Origin: Cytophagaceae bacterium | GTDB lineage: Bacteria; Bacteroidota; Bacteroidia; Cytophagales; Flexibacteraceae | Assembly (NCBI GenBank): GCA_027485575.1 | Contig: JAIXQU010000101.1 | Location: 39,932-103,931 of the forward strand | Reading direction: 5' to 3' | Length of the DNA: 64,000 bases | Translations under genes and position numbers: made by a program | The notes under the pieces: model-generated | What the model was told of the DNA's origin: nothing | Seen by the model: the letters and a program-made list of their open reading frames with translations, nothing else | Database searches by the model: none | Part shown: positions 62,735-64,000 of the stretch, one piece after another | How the letters are laid out: each line of letters begins with the position of its first letter | Numbering within the stretch: position 1 is the first letter of the stretch

Positions 62735-64000
62735 TGCCTTCCAACAGGATGCCTCCATTTGCCCTTTTGTAGAGGGAGATGACCTCGGCCGGAGTGGAAA
62801 CCGGAATTTTGTCCATTTTTAAAATGATAAATCCTTCGGTTATTCCTGCTTTTTCAAGCCGTTCTCCCAGTAGTTTTTTTATTTCAACACCATTTTTGAT
62901 ACCAAACTCGTTTTTGGTATCCGAGGAAACTGATGCCAATTCTGATTCCAGCTCTTTGGAGATTGTGTTTTCGGTATTCCCCAATCTTGAAACCTTGGTA
63001 TCGCCATTTTGATTTTTTAATTGAACGACAATTTCATTGATGGCTGTCCCACGCTGAATTTTTAGCTTAACTTTCTCACCTGGACGATATCTTCCTACAA
63101 CCTCCTGAAGTTCTGGCACCGAATTTACCTTTCTTCCATTTATTTCCAGAATAATATCCCCAACTTTAATTTTTGCATTGTCTGCTGCTGAGCCTTCAGT
63201 TACGTCCCTAACGTAAACACCTTCTACACTTTTTAATCCAAGTTCTATGGAAAGCCTGGAATCGATATCTAAAATAGAAACCCCAAGTAAAGCCCTTTGA
63301 ACCATTCCAAATTTCTGTAAGTCATCAATCACTTTTTTTACAAGGTCGGATGGTACTGCGAAGGAATATCCTGAGAAAGAGCCGGTTGGCGATGCAATTG
63401 CTGTGTTTATCCCAACAAGTTCACCTTTGAGGTTGACCAAAGCTCCTCCGGAATTTCCGGGATTTACAGCTGCATCCGTTTGAAGGAATGACTCTATGGC
63501 TAAGTTTGTTTTTTCTCTCAAAATATTGATGCTTCTGCCTTTTCCTGAAATGATTCCGGCTGTTACCGTTGAGGTTAAATCAAAAGGATTTCCTATGGCA
63601 AGAACCCATTCTCCAACTTGGAGTAAATCTGAATCACCATATTTGATAAATGGAAGACCTTTGGCTTCTATTTTTAATAATGCCAAATCAGTAGTCGGGT
63701 CTGAACCAATTACATTGGCTTTAAAACTTTGTTTGTTTTCCAGGATAACCTCAACCGTAGACGCGTCCTGTATGACATGGTGATTGGTGACAATAAAGCC
63801 ATTGTCAGTCAAAATTACGCCCGATCCTGAAGATTCGTTTTTGGGTCCAGGTTGGCTAAAAAAATCATCCAAATCGGGAATATTTTGATGGAATTTTTTC
63901 ATTGAGCCTGGCATTTTATCATATGTAGACCTGATATAGACGACAGAGCTTTTTACTCTTTGGGTAGCAGTCACAAAATTTACATTGGCAGAAAATGCGG
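62691..64000 (-). CDS. HtrA/DegP-like serine protease (N-terminus outside window)
   Basis: The frame is open to the window edge on the minus strand (A-F-S-A-N-V-N-F-V-T-A before the assigned GTG at 63974), so the gene starts outside. Catalytic triad: H in T-N-H-H-V-I-Q-D, D in T-T-D-L-A-L-L, S in N-P-G-N-S-G-G-A; then one PDZ domain and a partial or divergent second. It degrades and refolds misfolded periplasmic proteins. The TAG stop at 62691-62693 lies inside hemH, giving a 44-nt convergent overlap. Confidence 0.93.
   Translation of the reverse strand, partial: AFSANVNFVTATQRVKSSVVYIRSTYDKMPGSMKKFHQNIPDLDDFFSQPGPKNESSGSGVILTDNGFIVTNHHVIQDASTVEVILENKQSFKANVIGSDPTTDLALLKIEAKGLPFIKYGDSDLLQVGEWVLAIGNPFDLTSTVTAGIISGKGRSINILREKTNLAIESFLQTDAAVNPGNSGGALVNLKGELVGINTAIASPTGSFSGYSFAVPSDLVKKVIDDLQKFGMVQRALLGVSILDIDSRLSIELGLKSVEGVYVRDVTEGSAADNAKIKVGDIILEINGRKVNSVPELQEVVGRYRPGEKVKLKIQRGTAINEIVVQLKNQNGDTKVSRLGNTENTISKELESELASVSSDTKNEFGIKNGVEIKKLLGERLEKAGITEGFIILKMDKIPVSTPAEVISLYKRANGGILLEGINPDGEKQYFALVK

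Overview
The window reads as ordinary chromosome of an AT-rich member of the Bacteroidota, most likely a Cytophagales-type bacterium. The evidence is two T9SS-exported proteins (one type A, one type B / gliding-motility C-terminal domain), a TonB receptor with a carboxypeptidase-regulatory domain, a GWxTD protein, a GreA/GreB-like short elongation-factor homologue, LytTR/LytS-type signalling, almost no Shine-Dalgarno sequences, several TTG starts, and promoters of the TTTG-N(~20)-TAnnTTTG type. Genus and species cannot be read from the sequence alone.

Layout. 1-3.2 kb: end of an ATPase gene, a PrsW protease, then kdsA-kdsD (Kdo synthesis). 3.2-8.2 kb: a six-gene minus-strand surface-glycan cluster (five glycosyltransferases and one methyltransferase) that meets kdsD stop-to-stop. 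8.3-12.7 kb: pgk, a GWxTD protein, small genes and a toxin-antitoxin-like pair. 12.8-28.6 kb: housekeeping (GT9 heptosyltransferase-like, priA, oligopeptidase, ftsX, zinc-ribbon/Nif3 pair, SDR, phoH, thioesterase, tRNA-Ser, rpsT, MsbA-like ABC exporter, an FtsX/MacB-like permease). 29.1-35.0 kb: a minus-strand unit made of a TonB receptor, LytS-type kinase, DUF433 protein and LytTR regulator, preceded by a COG1373 ATPase with a striking inverted-repeat operator. 35.2-43.1 kb: xth, DUF58, rlmD, an HTH regulator, a CsgG/TolB-like plus beta-barrel protein, arginine deiminase and a NUDIX protein. 43.2-47.9 kb: aroQ, a class V aminotransferase, ligA, a truncated proB relic and a DUF3108 lipoprotein. 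48.2-57 kb: GH42 beta-galactosidase, clpS, an SSS symporter carrying a 17-A tract, a surface protein, a T9SS protein, adenine deaminase and a Gre-like protein. 57.5-64 kb: a T9SS type B surface-protein operon, hemH and the 5'-truncated HtrA protease.

No prophage, insertion sequence, CRISPR array or obvious defence island was seen. The most unusual items are the operator-bearing COG1373 ATPase, a DUF433 (antitoxin-type) gene translationally coupled to a two-component regulator, a proB relic cut at its NEND motif with the next gene's start codon inside that motif, a slippage-prone A17 tract in a transporter gene, a terminator hairpin directly in front of a beta-galactosidase start codon, and near-leaderless promoter geometry at several genes.
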